Below the pieces are notes generated by a model. The model worked only from the letters and a program-made list of their open reading frames with translations, did no database searches and had not been told where the DNA came from. Of a stretch of DNA of 5,972 bases, positions 5,944 to 5,972 are shown piece after piece. Source of the stretch: Demequinaceae bacterium UBA4004 (GTDB lineage: Bacteria > Actinomycetota > Actinomycetes > Actinomycetales > Demequinaceae); NCBI GenBank assembly GCA_002384765.1, contig DGBM01000258.1:1-5972 (forward strand), written 5' to 3'. Numbering within the stretch: position 1 is the stretch's first letter; every line of letters starts with the position of its first letter. Position numbers and translations under genes: made by a program.

Positions 5944-5972
5944 GGGCCCGGCCTCAACGTGGGGAGCCGTGG

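Noticed and set aside
1..5972. CRISPR array, rRNA, transposase or integrase
   Set aside because: No regularly spaced repeats, no rRNA-like sequence and no DDE or tyrosine-recombinase motif were seen in any frame.

Overview
The window is GC-rich, and every coding region shows the G/C-rich third positions usual for Actinomycetota. The families point the same way: a CtpF-like P-type ATPase, an actinobacterial-style MNT/HEPN pair, a tRNA-Gly(CCC) 3' half, and an ECF-sigma-linked membrane protein. I cannot name a genus from the sequence.

Layout. (1) 1-464, plus strand: a TetR-family regulator whose start lies outside the window. It is broken by an in-frame amber codon just after the helix-turn-helix and has a short C-terminus. 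(2) 494-790, plus: a weak, unrecognised ORF. (3) 805-3513, minus: an apparently intact 902-aa P2-type cation ATPase resembling mycobacterial CtpF. Its upstream region (3514-3715) contains GGGAC/GGTCC half-sites and a direct repeat that could be DosR/DevR-type operators. (4) 3716-3760, minus: only the 3' half of a tRNA-Gly(CCC) gene, with no 5' half beside it. This is the usual footprint of an integration (att) site. (5) 3761-3884: a gene-free strip with small inverted and direct repeats. (6) 3885-4951, minus: a two-gene operon with a 4-base overlap. It encodes a winged-helix plus nucleotidyltransferase (MNT) protein and then a HEPN protein, and fits a type VII-like toxin-antitoxin module. (7) 4952-5043: a relatively AT-rich divergent intergenic region with a perfect 7-bp inverted repeat. 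(8) 5044-5943, plus: a 299-aa ORF that looks like the first ~50 residues of an ECF sigma factor joined in frame to a single-pass membrane protein of the kind often encoded next to such sigma factors.

Interpretation. The tRNA remnant probably divides the window. The left part (ATPase side) carries the native downstream flank of the tRNA gene. The right part (TA pair, sigma fusion) lies where the tRNA 5' half should be, so it is the likely end of an integrated element or the product of a deletion at that junction. No integrase is visible, so the element, if real, must continue to the right or be degraded. The TA pair would act as a stabilisation or defence module. The ATPase would act in the membrane in ion efflux. 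The broken TetR gene and the sigma fusion both suggest local gene decay.
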